This document shows positions 42,057 to 49,738 of a stretch of 64,000 nucleotides of DNA, piece after piece (within the stretch, counting starts at the first letter, position 1; every line of letters begins with the position of its first letter). This DNA is from Streptomyces sp. 840.1 (lineage in GTDB: Bacteria > Actinomycetota > Actinomycetes > Streptomycetales > Streptomycetaceae): positions 3,043,001 to 3,107,000 of the forward strand of contig NZ_RJUU01000001.1 of the NCBI RefSeq assembly GCF_003751445.1, read 5' to 3'. Below the pieces are notes generated by a model. The model worked only from the letters and a program-made list of their open reading frames with translations, ran no database searches and was not told where the DNA came from. The position numbers and the translations under genes were made by a program.

Positions 42057-42430
42057 ATGGCCGCGTCCCTCACCCCCACTGCGTCCCGCACGCCTATCCC
42101 CTCCCGCACACCCACCCCATCCCTCATACCTGCCTCGTCTCCTGCGCCGGGCCGGGCCCCGGGCACCCCGGCTGCGGCGGTCACCCGCAGGACGGTCTCC
42201 GGCTCCGTCCACTCCTGGGACCTCTCGACCGGCGTCGACGGCCCCGGCACCCGCTTCGCCGCCTCCCTCGGCAACGTCTCGCACGTCGACGTACTCCCGT
42301 TCCACAAGCTCGGCGAGGCGAAGCGCGGGCCCTGGATGCGCCGTTCGCCCTGCACGACACCCCGTCACCCACCCCCGGACAGGTCGCCGCCAGGGAGATC
42401 TTCGCCGCGCACGGCTTACACGCCGTCTGA
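42057..42430 (+). pseudogene. pflA: Remnant of pyruvate formate-lyase activating enzyme (pflA)
   Basis: ATG 42057 with CCGGAGG upstream. After a Pro/Thr-rich leader the frame encodes SGSVHSWDLSTGVDGPGTRF, the N-terminus of PFL-activating radical-SAM enzymes. It then jumps to AASLGNVSHVDVLPFHKLG, which belongs near the C-terminus. The segment with the CxxxCxxC iron-sulfur motif is gone. A frameshift follows, and the natural ending (FALHDTP...EIFAAHGLHAV, TGA 42430) continues in another frame. The enzyme cannot bind its cluster. It follows the pflB remnant directly, as in functional pfl operons. Confidence 0.85.
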
Positions 42431-42572
42431 GGAGCGAGCCCGCGGCCCGCACCGCACGTCCGTGCGGCCGGTACGCCCACCTGGTCGTCCGGACGTCGTC
42501 CCGCCACGACGCGCTCACCCCGTAGAGCCGTAAAACAGGACTAACCTCCCCATACAGCCCTACGGTGACGGG

Positions 42573-43655
42573 GTGACCGAGCCACCAGAGCCGTCTGCCG
42601 ACAGGTCCGCCCGCCTCGCGCCCACGGGCACCCGGTCCGTCACCGCCCGCGCGACCGCGGCCGGCGTCATCGTCTCCCTCCTGCTCGTCGTCGCGATCGT
42701 GCTCGGCAGCAGGCTTCTGGAGAACTTCGACTCGGCCCTCCTGCCCTATGCCGTGGCCACGGTCTTCCTCGCCTTCGGAGTGGCCTACCGGTACACGGTC
42801 TGGGTCTCCGCACCCGGCGCCAAGCGGCTGTTCAAGAAGGGCTGGGGGAGCCTCTTCTCGGTCGCCAACTTCCGCAGGGCCCCCACCGCCCTGCCGAAGA
42901 TGATCGCCACGTACCTCGGCTTCCAGAAGTTCCTCGGCGCCCGCTCCCACGCCCGCTGGGCCGCCCACCAGCTGATCTTCTGGGGCTGCATCCTCGCCTC
43001 CCTGATCACCTTCCCGCTGACCTGGGGCTGGTTCACCTTCACCTCCGGCAGTGGCACCGGGCCCGGCTACGAGATGCGTATCTGGGGCTTCAAGATCATC
43101 GGATTCGACTCCCTGGACATCCTCGGCTGGCTGATGTTCCACGGCCTGGACATCGCCGCCGTACTCGTCATCCCGGGCGCCTCCTATTTCCTGTGGCGCC
43201 GGATGAAGGACCGGGGCGCCATCACCGGCCAGCGGTTCGCCTACGACCTGGTGCCGCTGATCGCGCTGCTCGTCATCGCCGTCACCGGCCTGCTGCTCAC
43301 CTTCTCCTCGATCTTCCTGCACGGCGGCGGCTACGAGTTCCTGGCGATCCTCCACATGGTGTCGGTGGTCTTCACCCTCATCTACATCCCGTTCGGGAAG
43401 TTCTTCCACATCGTGCAGCGGCCCGCCGCGGTCGGCATGCAGCTGTTCAAGTACACCGGCCGGCAGGACCAGGAGGTCTTCAGCTGCCGCCGCTGCGAGG
43501 AGCCCATCGACACCGCCTCGTATGTCGAGAACCTCCGCGGCACCATGCGCGACCTCAGCCTCGACTTCGACGCGTGGGCCGAGTACTGCCCGCGCTGCAA
43601 GCGGGTGCTGCGCGGTAGTGCCTATCTCTCCCAGGTGAAGAAGGGCTTCAAGTGA
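42573..43655 (+). CDS. Membrane subunit of a molybdenum redox complex (NarI/HdrE-like with zinc ribbon)
   Basis: 360 residues from GTG 42573. Six predicted membrane helices (residues about 28-48, 55-76, 130-152, 188-212, 227-248 and 256-278), with histidines in or near helices (HQLIFW, FHGLDI, ILHMVSVV, FFHIV) that could ligate heme b. The C-terminal cytoplasmic part carries two CxxC pairs (CRRCEEP and CPRCK), probably a zinc or rubredoxin-like site. Often annotated as an MFS transporter, which its size and histidines do not support. It overlaps the next gene by four bases and starts a five-gene operon. Confidence 0.8.
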   Translation: MTEPPEPSADRSARLAPTGTRSVTARATAAGVIVSLLLVVAIVLGSRLLENFDSALLPYAVATVFLAFGVAYRYTVWVSAPGAKRLFKKGWGSLFSVANFRRAPTALPKMIATYLGFQKFLGARSHARWAAHQLIFWGCILASLITFPLTWGWFTFTSGSGTGPGYEMRIWGFKIIGFDSLDILGWLMFHGLDIAAVLVIPGASYFLWRRMKDRGAITGQRFAYDLVPLIALLVIAVTGLLLTFSSIFLHGGGYEFLAILHMVSVVFTLIYIPFGKFFHIVQRPAAVGMQLFKYTGRQDQEVFSCRRCEEPIDTASYVENLRGTMRDLSLDFDAWAEYCPRCKRVLRGSAYLSQVKKGFK

Positions 43656-45976
43656 CCGCGGACCCCCGAGCGGCCGACCCCCGGGCGATCGTGCCCCTCG
43701 ACCCCTCCCTCGCGCCGCCGGGCACCCGCGCCTTCCGGGACGCGGGCGGTATCCCCGCCGACCAGTGGCACGCCGACCAGAACGGCGAGACGCTCGTCCC
43801 CACCCACTGCTGCTTCTGCGGCGTCCAATGCGGGATGTATCTGCGTGTCGACCGCGGCGGCAAGGTCTTCGGTGTCGAACCCCGCAACCACGACATCAAC
43901 CGGATGCGCCTGTGCCCCAAGGGCATCAACGCCTACCAGCAGGTCAACCACCCCGACCGGCTCACCGCCCCGCTCATGCGCCGCTCCCGTGACGAGGAGT
44001 TCCGGGAGGTCTCCTGGGACGAGGCCCTCGACTTCACCGTCGCCGAGATCAAGCGGATCCAGCAGACCCACGGCAACGACGCGTTCGGGCTGCTCGGCGG
44101 GGCCAGCCTGTTCTCCGAGAAGACCTACCTGGTCGGCAAGTTCGCCCGGGTCGCCCTCAAGTCCCGGCACGTCGACTACAACGGCCGGCTCTGCATGGTC
44201 AGCGCCGCCGGCGCCAACAAGCTCGCCTTCGGCATCGACCGGGCCGGCAACCCCTTCTCCGACATCCTGCTCACCGACTGCCTGCTGATCGCGGGCTCCA
44301 ATGTCGGCGAGTGCTTCCCCGTGCTGACCCAGTACGTATGGGGTGCGCGGGACCGCGGGGCCAGCCTGATCGTCATCGACCCGCGCGAGACGGCCGTCGC
44401 CCGCACCGCCGACATCCATGTCGCCCTGAAACCCGGCACGGACTCGGTGTTCTTCAACGCCGTTTTGAACGTGGTGATCGAGGAAGGGCTCACCGACGAG
44501 AACTACCTCGCCGCCCACGCCACCGGCTGGGCGGAGGTGAAGGCCAAGGCCGCCGAGTACCCGCCGTCCAGGGCCGCGGAGGTCTGCGGCATCCCGGCCG
44601 AACAGGTCGTCCAGGTCGCCCGCGTCTTCGCTCGCGCCCCCAGGGCCATGGCCTGGCACGCCCGCGGTATCGAGCACCACTCGCAGGGCGTCGAGAACTG
44701 CCTCACCGTGATCAACCTCTGCACCGCCACCGGACACATCGGCAAACCCGGCGCCGGATACGGAACCCTCACCGGCCAGGGCAACGGCCAGGGCGGCCGC
44801 GAACACGGCCAGAAGTCCGACCTCCTGCCGGGCGGGCGCTCGATCATGAACGAGGAGCACCGACGGCAGATCTGCGAGATCTGGGGGATCGAGGAGTCCG
44901 AACTCCCGCCCGCCGGAACGTCGATGATGGAAATGGTCTGGCAGATGCAGCGCCGAGAGATCCGCGGGCTGATCGGCATCTGCAACAACCCGTTCGTCTC
45001 CCTCCCCAACTACAAGGTGGTCAAGGAGGGGTACGACACGACTGAGTTCCACGCTCAATTCGACTTCTTCCTTTCCGAGACCGCTGCCAACGCGCATGTC
45101 GTCTTCCCCGTCACCAGCTGGGCCGAGGACGACGGAGTGATGGCCAACGCCGAGGCCCGGGTGGTCAAGCACAACAAGGCCCAGGACCCGCCCCCCGGCG
45201 TACGGACCGACACCTGGGTGATGTGCGAACTCGCCAAGCGCCTGGGCGTGGGCGACAAGTTCGCCTTCGCCGACTCCCGCGAGGTCTTCGACGAACTGCG
45301 GATCGCCTCCGCCGGCACCGTCAACGACTACTACGGCATCACCTACGAACGGCTGGAGGAGACGGGCGGAATCGCCTGGCCCTGCCCCTCCACCGACCAC
45401 CCCGGCACCCCCCGCCTCTTCGAGGACGGCAGGACCTACCACCCCGACGAAAAGATCCATCTGCAGGTCGTCGACTGGCACCCGCCCATGGACCCGTACG
45501 ACGACGAGCACCCGATGTCCCTCACCACCGGACGCACCGTCGCGCACTTCCTCTCCGGCAACCAGACCCGCCGGCTCGGCGCCCTCGTCGAACAGACCCC
45601 GCGCCCCTGGGCCGAGATCCACCCCTCCCACGGCTTCCGCAACGGCGAACCGGTCCGGGTCGTCACCCGGCGCGGCAGCGAGGTGTTCCCCGCCCTGGTC
45701 ACCGAGGCGATCCGCCCCGACACCGTCTTCATCCCGTACCACTGGCCCGTCCCCACCGCCGCCAACGCGCTGACCATCGACGCCCTGGACCCCCGCTCCA
45801 AGATCCCCGAGTACAAGGTCTGCGCCTGCCGCATCGAGCACGCCGCGACGATCGACGAGGTACCCGCGCCCCCCGTCGCGCCGGGCCGCCACGCCTACCC
45901 GGAGGCCCAGGTCTCCCGTACCGACCCGTTGCCGCCCACGACCCCGCAGGGCCGTGGCACCTCGGAGAGGAGCTGA
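43652..45976 (+). CDS. Molybdopterin oxidoreductase, catalytic subunit (Cys-type, NapA/NasA-like)
   Basis: 774 residues from GTG 43652. A [4Fe-4S] motif lies at the N-terminus (Cys53, Cys56, Cys60, Cys88; HCCFCGVQCG and LCPKG), followed by the bis-MGD domains. The molybdenum ligand appears to be Cys181 in RLCMVSA, as in periplasmic and assimilatory nitrate reductases. Formate dehydrogenases have Cys or Sec followed by His at this place, which is absent. Other landmarks: GSNVGECFPV, GKPGAGYGTLTGQGNGQGGREHGQ and a C-terminal molydop-binding domain. No Tat signal, so it should be cytoplasmic. Substrate unknown. Confidence 0.9.
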   Translation: MTADPRAADPRAIVPLDPSLAPPGTRAFRDAGGIPADQWHADQNGETLVPTHCCFCGVQCGMYLRVDRGGKVFGVEPRNHDINRMRLCPKGINAYQQVNHPDRLTAPLMRRSRDEEFREVSWDEALDFTVAEIKRIQQTHGNDAFGLLGGASLFSEKTYLVGKFARVALKSRHVDYNGRLCMVSAAGANKLAFGIDRAGNPFSDILLTDCLLIAGSNVGECFPVLTQYVWGARDRGASLIVIDPRETAVARTADIHVALKPGTDSVFFNAVLNVVIEEGLTDENYLAAHATGWAEVKAKAAEYPPSRAAEVCGIPAEQVVQVARVFARAPRAMAWHARGIEHHSQGVENCLTVINLCTATGHIGKPGAGYGTLTGQGNGQGGREHGQKSDLLPGGRSIMNEEHRRQICEIWGIEESELPPAGTSMMEMVWQMQRREIRGLIGICNNPFVSLPNYKVVKEGYDTTEFHAQFDFFLSETAANAHVVFPVTSWAEDDGVMANAEARVVKHNKAQDPPPGVRTDTWVMCELAKRLGVGDKFAFADSREVFDELRIASAGTVNDYYGITYERLEETGGIAWPCPSTDHPGTPRLFEDGRTYHPDEKIHLQVVDWHPPMDPYDDEHPMSLTTGRTVAHFLSGNQTRRLGALVEQTPRPWAEIHPSHGFRNGEPVRVVTRRGSEVFPALVTEAIRPDTVFIPYHWPVPTAANALTIDALDPRSKIPEYKVCACRIEHAATIDEVPAPPVAPGRHAYPEAQVSRTDPLPPTTPQGRGTSERS

Positions 45977-45983
45977 TGCCCGC

Positions 45984-46586
45984 ATGATGGGCAGAACGAT
46001 CTTTATCGACCCGGGGCGCTGCATCGGCTGCCAGGCCTGTGTCTCCGCCTGCCGGGAATGCGACTCGCACCGCGGCAAGTCGATGATCCACCTCGACTAC
46101 ACCGACGAGGGCCAGTCCGTCGCCTCCCTTCCCACCGTCTGCATGCACTGCGAGGACCCCGTCGCCCCGTGCGCCGAGGTCTGTCCCGCCGACGCGATCC
46201 TGGTGACCGCGGACGGGGTGGTGCAGCAGGCGGACACCACCCGCTGCATCGGCTGCGCCAACTGCGTCAACGCCTGCCCCTTCGGTGTCCCGAAGATCGA
46301 CCTCCAGGCCAAGCTGCAGCTGAAGTGCAACCTCTGCTACGACCGCACCGCCTACGGCCTCGCCCCCATGTGCGCCACCGTCTGCCCGACGGGGGCCCTC
46401 TTCTACGGAACCGTCGAGGAGCTCCAGGCCGAACGCCCCGGCGTCCAGGTCGCCGACACCTTCGTCTTCGGCGAGAGCGAGGTCCGCACCGGCGTCGCCA
46501 TGGTCGTCCCCGCCGACAAGCTCCAGTGGCCGGTGCCCGGCGGTCTGCCCGTCGTGGAGATCAACGGGAAGGACGTCCGCCGATGA
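45984..46586 (+). CDS. Four-cluster ferredoxin-like electron-transfer subunit
   Basis: 200 residues from ATG 45984 (GGAG upstream); ATG 45987 is the alternative. Four cysteine groups are visible: CIGCQACVSAC, CMHCEDPVAPCAEVC, CIGCANCVNACPFG and CNLCYDRTAYGLAPMCATVC, the arrangement of DmsB/NrfC-type beta subunits with four [4Fe-4S] clusters. No Tat or signal peptide. It should carry electrons between the molybdenum subunit and the membrane subunit. It follows the catalytic gene with a gap of seven bases and overlaps the Rieske gene by four. Confidence 0.92.
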   Translation: MMGRTIFIDPGRCIGCQACVSACRECDSHRGKSMIHLDYTDEGQSVASLPTVCMHCEDPVAPCAEVCPADAILVTADGVVQQADTTRCIGCANCVNACPFGVPKIDLQAKLQLKCNLCYDRTAYGLAPMCATVCPTGALFYGTVEELQAERPGVQVADTFVFGESEVRTGVAMVVPADKLQWPVPGGLPVVEINGKDVRR

Positions 46587-47347
46587 GCGTCACCGACCAG
46601 CCGCCGCCCTCCCAGCCGCCCGCCGGGGACCCGCGCGAGGCCCTGCACGACCGGATCGCCGCGGATTCCCTGACCACCCGGCGCGACTACCTGCGGATCG
46701 TCGCCACCGTCTCCGGCGGACTCGCCGTCGGCGGTCTCGGCGTCGCCGCCGGCATCCTCCCGCGTCACGGCGACCCCGACGACGCGAAGGCACCCGAGCC
46801 GAAGAGGGTCAGCACCCAGCTGCTGCCCGGGGAGTCCGTCGCCTTCCGCTACCCGGACGAGGAGGACCGCGCGGTCGCCGTCCGGCTCAACGACGGGACC
46901 CTCGTCGGCTACTCGGCCATCTGCACCCACCTCGCCTGCGCCGTGCTCTGGCGGAAGGACCGGGGCTCCGAGGGTGAGCTGTACTGCCCCTGCCACGAGG
47001 GTGTCTTCGACGCGCGAACCGGCGAGGTCACCGCAGGACCGCCGCCCCGCGGACTGCCCAAGGTGGCCCTCACCGAGCAGCCCGACGGCAGTATCTGGGC
47101 GCTGGGCACCACGCACTCGGGCGAGAGCATCGAGCACGGCCTCTGCCGCCGGCTCGGCGACGACCGCCCGGACCTCGCGTCCCGGATCGGCTGCCCCGGA
47201 GCCAAGCGGGGCGCCGAGGCCCCCGCGGCGACCGGCGCGGGCGCCCCGCATGCCACCGGCTCCCGGCCCGCTGCCCCCCAGACCCCTGACGACCAGACTC
47301 CTGACGACCGGACCTCCGGCGCCCGGACCTCCGGCAGCCGGACATGA
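46583..47347 (+). CDS. Tat-targeted Rieske [2Fe-2S] protein
   Basis: 254 residues from ATG 46583. An N-terminal anchor with a twin-arginine motif (TTRRDYLRIV, Arg33-Arg34) and hydrophobic segment GGLAVGGLGVAAGIL is followed by the Rieske domain with CTHLAC (Cys114, His116) and CPCHEG (Cys135, His138), including the two extra cysteines for the structural disulfide. The C-terminal 60 residues are low complexity with a TPDDQTPDDR repeat. It should fold in the cytoplasm and be moved outside by the Tat system. It overlaps both neighbours by four bases, so the operon is tightly coupled. Confidence 0.9.
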   Translation: MSVTDQPPPSQPPAGDPREALHDRIAADSLTTRRDYLRIVATVSGGLAVGGLGVAAGILPRHGDPDDAKAPEPKRVSTQLLPGESVAFRYPDEEDRAVAVRLNDGTLVGYSAICTHLACAVLWRKDRGSEGELYCPCHEGVFDARTGEVTAGPPPRGLPKVALTEQPDGSIWALGTTHSGESIEHGLCRRLGDDRPDLASRIGCPGAKRGAEAPAATGAGAPHATGSRPAAPQTPDDQTPDDRTSGARTSGSRT

Positions 47348-47724
47348 GCGACGCCCAGCAGCCCGAGCCCGGCCCGCACTATCCGGACTACCACCCGGGC
47401 AGCGCCCGGCCCGAACTCAACCGGCCCGTCCACGAGCGCTACCCCCAGATCCGGCCCACCAGCGGATACGGCGACCCCCGCGTCCGCCACACCGGGCCGG
47501 GGCCGGGAGCCGGCACGGACCAGGAGCCGGAACGCTCCTCGAAGCTCACCGCCCGACTGACCCTCGCCATGACCGTGGTCATCGGGCAGCTCTGGGGACT
47601 GACCGTGATCATCGACGAATGGATGGAGGGCAACTCCGGTACCGCCTGGTGGGGGGCCGGATTCCTGTGCCTGTCGTTCCTCGTGGTGCTCGGCCTCTGG
47701 GCGCTGGACCCGAAGGACCGCTGA
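47344..47724 (+). CDS. Small membrane protein of the redox operon
   Basis: 126 residues from ATG 47344, overlapping the Rieske gene by four bases. A proline-rich cytoplasmic leader of 70 residues is followed by two hydrophobic segments (LTLAMTVVIGQLWGLTVII and GAGFLCLSFLVVLGLWAL). No recognised domain. As the last gene of the operon it is probably an assembly or anchoring factor for the complex; this is inference from coupling. Confidence 0.75.
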   Translation: MSDAQQPEPGPHYPDYHPGSARPELNRPVHERYPQIRPTSGYGDPRVRHTGPGPGAGTDQEPERSSKLTARLTLAMTVVIGQLWGLTVIIDEWMEGNSGTAWWGAGFLCLSFLVVLGLWALDPKDR

Positions 47725-47730
47725 GCACCG

Positions 47731-47813
47731 CCCGGCACCGGAGGGCGGTCGTACCCCGCAGGGCTGCCGGACACCTGAGCTCGGCCCGGTACCGGAGGGC
47801 GGCCGTACCCTGG
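47731..47813. repeat. 24-bp direct repeat upstream of a small gene
   Basis: CGGYACCGGAGGGCGGYCGTACCC occurs as 47731-47754 and 47790-47813 with only two differences (both pyrimidine changes), 59 bases apart. The second copy ends five bases before the ATG at 47818. Confidence 0.8.
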
Positions 47814-47817
47814 GGGT

Positions 47818-48057
47818 ATGAGTACCGCCCCCGCCCCCGGCCCGCGTGATCCCGAACCGGGCCCGCCGGACCCCTCGCAGCGGCCGGACCGGCCCGAGCC
47901 CAAGGGCCGGCCGAAGCCGGCTCTGGTCTTCGACGATCCGCTGGACCAGCAGTCCTCGGACGACACGGACCGGGGCTGGGGCGAGCGGTCCCCGTCCGGC
48001 AGCAGCGCCGCCGACCTGGCCCGCTTCCTCGACGAGAAGCCGCCCCACCACATCTGA
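47818..48057 (+). CDS. Small hypothetical protein
   Basis: 79 residues from ATG 47818. Proline-rich and acidic N-terminus, then PALVFDDPLDQQSS and a C-terminal helix SAADLARFLDEKPPHHI. No membrane segment. I recognise it only as a conserved-looking Streptomyces small protein. It sits between the redox operon and mscL and is convergent with mscL with eight bases between the stops. Confidence 0.65.
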   Translation: MSTAPAPGPRDPEPGPPDPSQRPDRPEPKGRPKPALVFDDPLDQQSSDDTDRGWGERSPSGSSAADLARFLDEKPPHHI

Positions 48058-48065
48058 GCAGCCGG

Positions 48066-48596
48066 TTACTCCCGGCCGCCCGGACCGGAGTCGCCGTTCC
48101 CGGAGCCCGCTGCCCCGGGGCTCCCGTCCGCCGGGCCGACGCGCTGCGAGACCAGCGCGTCGCGGATCTCCTTCAGCACCTCCAGCTCGCTGACCTCCAG
48201 CGTCTCCTGCACGCCCTCCTTCGCCGCCAGCATGGCCGCACGCCTGGCGAGGTACTTCGCCATCGGCAGGACCATCAGGAAGTAGACGACGGCGGCGGTG
48301 ATGAGGAAGCTGAGGGTGGCGCTCAGCACCGATCCCCACAGGATGCGGATTCCCTCGGTCGCCTCGCCCGTCTTCGGGTCCGTCGTGCACGGGCCCTTGA
48401 GACAGGAGCTGTAGTTCGCCAGATCCTTGGTGCCGAACGCACCGACGAGCGGATTGATGACGCCCTTCACGATGGCGTTCACGATGTTGGTGAACGCGGC
48501 GCCGATGACGACGGCGACCGCCAGGTCGATCACATTGCCACGCATCAGGAAGGCCTTGAAGCCGTCCAGCAGATTGGCCTTCTTCTTCTCGCTCAA
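48066..48596 (-). CDS. mscL: Large-conductance mechanosensitive channel MscL
   Basis: 176 residues. The N-terminal helix and TM1 (LLDGFKAFLMRGNVIDLAVAVVIGAAFTNIVNAIVKG) are the MscL signature. A periplasmic loop with two cysteines (NYSSCLKGPC) and TM2 (LSFLITAAVVYFLMVLPM) follow, with a charged C-terminal helix bundle and a glycine-rich tail. It opens under membrane tension to release solutes during hypo-osmotic shock. Own promoter; a nested hairpin lies upstream. Confidence 0.95.
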   Translation of the reverse strand: MSEKKKANLLDGFKAFLMRGNVIDLAVAVVIGAAFTNIVNAIVKGVINPLVGAFGTKDLANYSSCLKGPCTTDPKTGEATEGIRILWGSVLSATLSFLITAAVVYFLMVLPMAKYLARRAAMLAAKEGVQETLEVSELEVLKEIRDALVSQRVGPADGSPGAAGSGNGDSGPGGRE

Positions 48597-48617
48597 GGGT
48601 GAGCCGTCCTTCGTCTG

Positions 48618-48655
48618 TGCCGTAAGCGGAGTGAACTCCTCCGCAACTTACGGCA
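48618..48655. terminator. Nested hairpin between the CpaB-like gene and mscL
   Basis: TGCCGTAAG and CTTACGGCA (9-bp perfect arms) enclose a second inverted repeat GCGGAG/CTCCGC. It lies after the stop of the CpaB-like gene and 22 bases before the mscL start, so it is a terminator or part of the mscL leader. Confidence 0.6.
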
Positions 48656-48719
48656 GTACAAGGCGGAACAACCCAATTCGGCACTGTCCTCAAGTGGCAT
48701 GATGAGGCGTCAGTTCGAA

Positions 48720-49493
48720 TCAGCACAGGATAACCGCAAGTCCCGCCGACACTCCCGCGCCCGCCAGCTTCGCTGCCGCGGCCCGGGGCACGGACAGCAC
48801 GATGAGCGCCCCGTTCTCCGTCGGGCCCTCGGTAGACGTCTGGGGCACCTGGGCGACTCGCGCGCTCTTCGCCATGACCCGGGCATCGGTTCCGGGCCCC
48901 TCGGACGCGATCACATCGACGCGGTCCCCGGGCCGCAGCAGCCGCACGGTCGCCGCGTCCGCGATCCGCACCGGCGCCGAGACCAGCCGCCGGACCGGCG
49001 GCGAAGCCCGCTCCCGCGCCGTCCCGGCCGCCGGTGCCGCGCCCGCCGCGGCACCGGCCCCGCCGGGTCCCGTAACACCGTCCCCGCCCCGGCTCCCGCT
49101 GCCGCCGAACCCCGAGACGGCCAGCACGGCAGCGGTCAACGCCAGCCCGGCGGCCATCGCCCGCCGCCGGCGCCACGCGGCCCGGCACATCCGGTGCCCG
49201 CCACCCCCGCGCACCCGCAACGGCGGGAACGCGGGCACCCCGCAGGGCGGGGGAGCGGGCGCGCACATCAAGGGCGAGCCGGAGAAGCCGGTGGGGGCGG
49301 ACCCAGGAGACAAGGACGAGGCGGGTGAGGCGGGTGAGCTGGGTGGGCCGAACGAACCGGGTGAGCTGGGTGAGCCGAACGGACCGTGTGAGCCGATCGA
49401 ACTGGGTGAGCCGGGTGAGCGCATGACGAACACCGCCTGGGGCGAGGGAGTTGAGGACGCGGAACCGAGCGGCCCCGGATGAACAGGCCCCAC
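48720..49493 (-). CDS. CpaB/RcpC-like protein with SAF-type domain
   Basis: 257 residues at most. A membrane segment (AMAAGLALTAAVLAVSGFGG, about 112-131) is followed by a domain with VSAPVRIADAATVRLLRPGDRVDVIA and a C-terminal NGALIVLSVPRAAAAKLAGAG, the pattern of Flp pilus assembly protein CpaB/RcpC. It probably acts outside the membrane in pilus or secretion assembly, although no other pilus genes are nearby. The N-terminal 75 residues are Ser/Pro/Gly repeats read from repetitive DNA. The start is uncertain: GTG 49493, ATG 49424 and ATG 49268 are all possible and none has a good ribosome-binding site. Confidence 0.65.
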   Translation of the reverse strand: MGPVHPGPLGSASSTPSPQAVFVMRSPGSPSSIGSHGPFGSPSSPGSFGPPSSPASPASSLSPGSAPTGFSGSPLMCAPAPPPCGVPAFPPLRVRGGGGHRMCRAAWRRRRAMAAGLALTAAVLAVSGFGGSGSRGGDGVTGPGGAGAAAGAAPAAGTARERASPPVRRLVSAPVRIADAATVRLLRPGDRVDVIASEGPGTDARVMAKSARVAQVPQTSTEGPTENGALIVLSVPRAAAAKLAGAGVSAGLAVILC

Positions 49494-49565
49494 GATCCGG
49501 CATTCACGAGATTCCCGCCGAGCCCTGTGGACGGCTCACCGGATGTGGAAAACTCCCTCACCCGC

Positions 49566-49704
49566 CCGCGAGCCCGGCCCGCAAGCCCACCCGCGAGCCC
49601 GGCCCGCAAGCCCACCCGCAAGCCCCGCCGGCGAGGCACGCCCACGAAGCCCCCACGAGGCCAGCGCACCGGCCCCGCCCACGAGGCCAGCGCACCGGCC
49701 CCCC
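49566..49704. repeat. Tandem repeats between the CpaB-like and mtnP genes
   Basis: A 25-bp unit is repeated exactly at 49566-49590 and 49591-49615, with a partial third copy. Further along, CCACGAGGCCAGCGCACCGGCCCC is repeated twice from about 49653 and a third copy begins. The stretch is non-coding and beyond the mtnP stop. Confidence 0.8.
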
Positions 49705-49738
49705 ACGAGGCGGCGCGCACAAGCCGCGCCCGCACGCC

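Noticed and set aside
42573..43655. MFS transporter annotation for the first gene of the redox operon
   Set aside because: Only about six helices, C-terminal CxxC pairs and tight coupling to molybdenum and FeS subunits argue for a NarI/HdrE-like membrane subunit.
43652..45976. Formate dehydrogenase assignment
   Set aside because: Attractive because of the pfl remnants nearby, but the Cys181 context (RLCMVSA) lacks the His that follows Cys/Sec in formate dehydrogenases.
43622..46078. 818-codon open frame opposite the molybdopterin oxidoreductase gene
   Set aside because: Antisense shadow; composition is Gly/Val/Asp rich without motifs and the real gene is on the plus strand.
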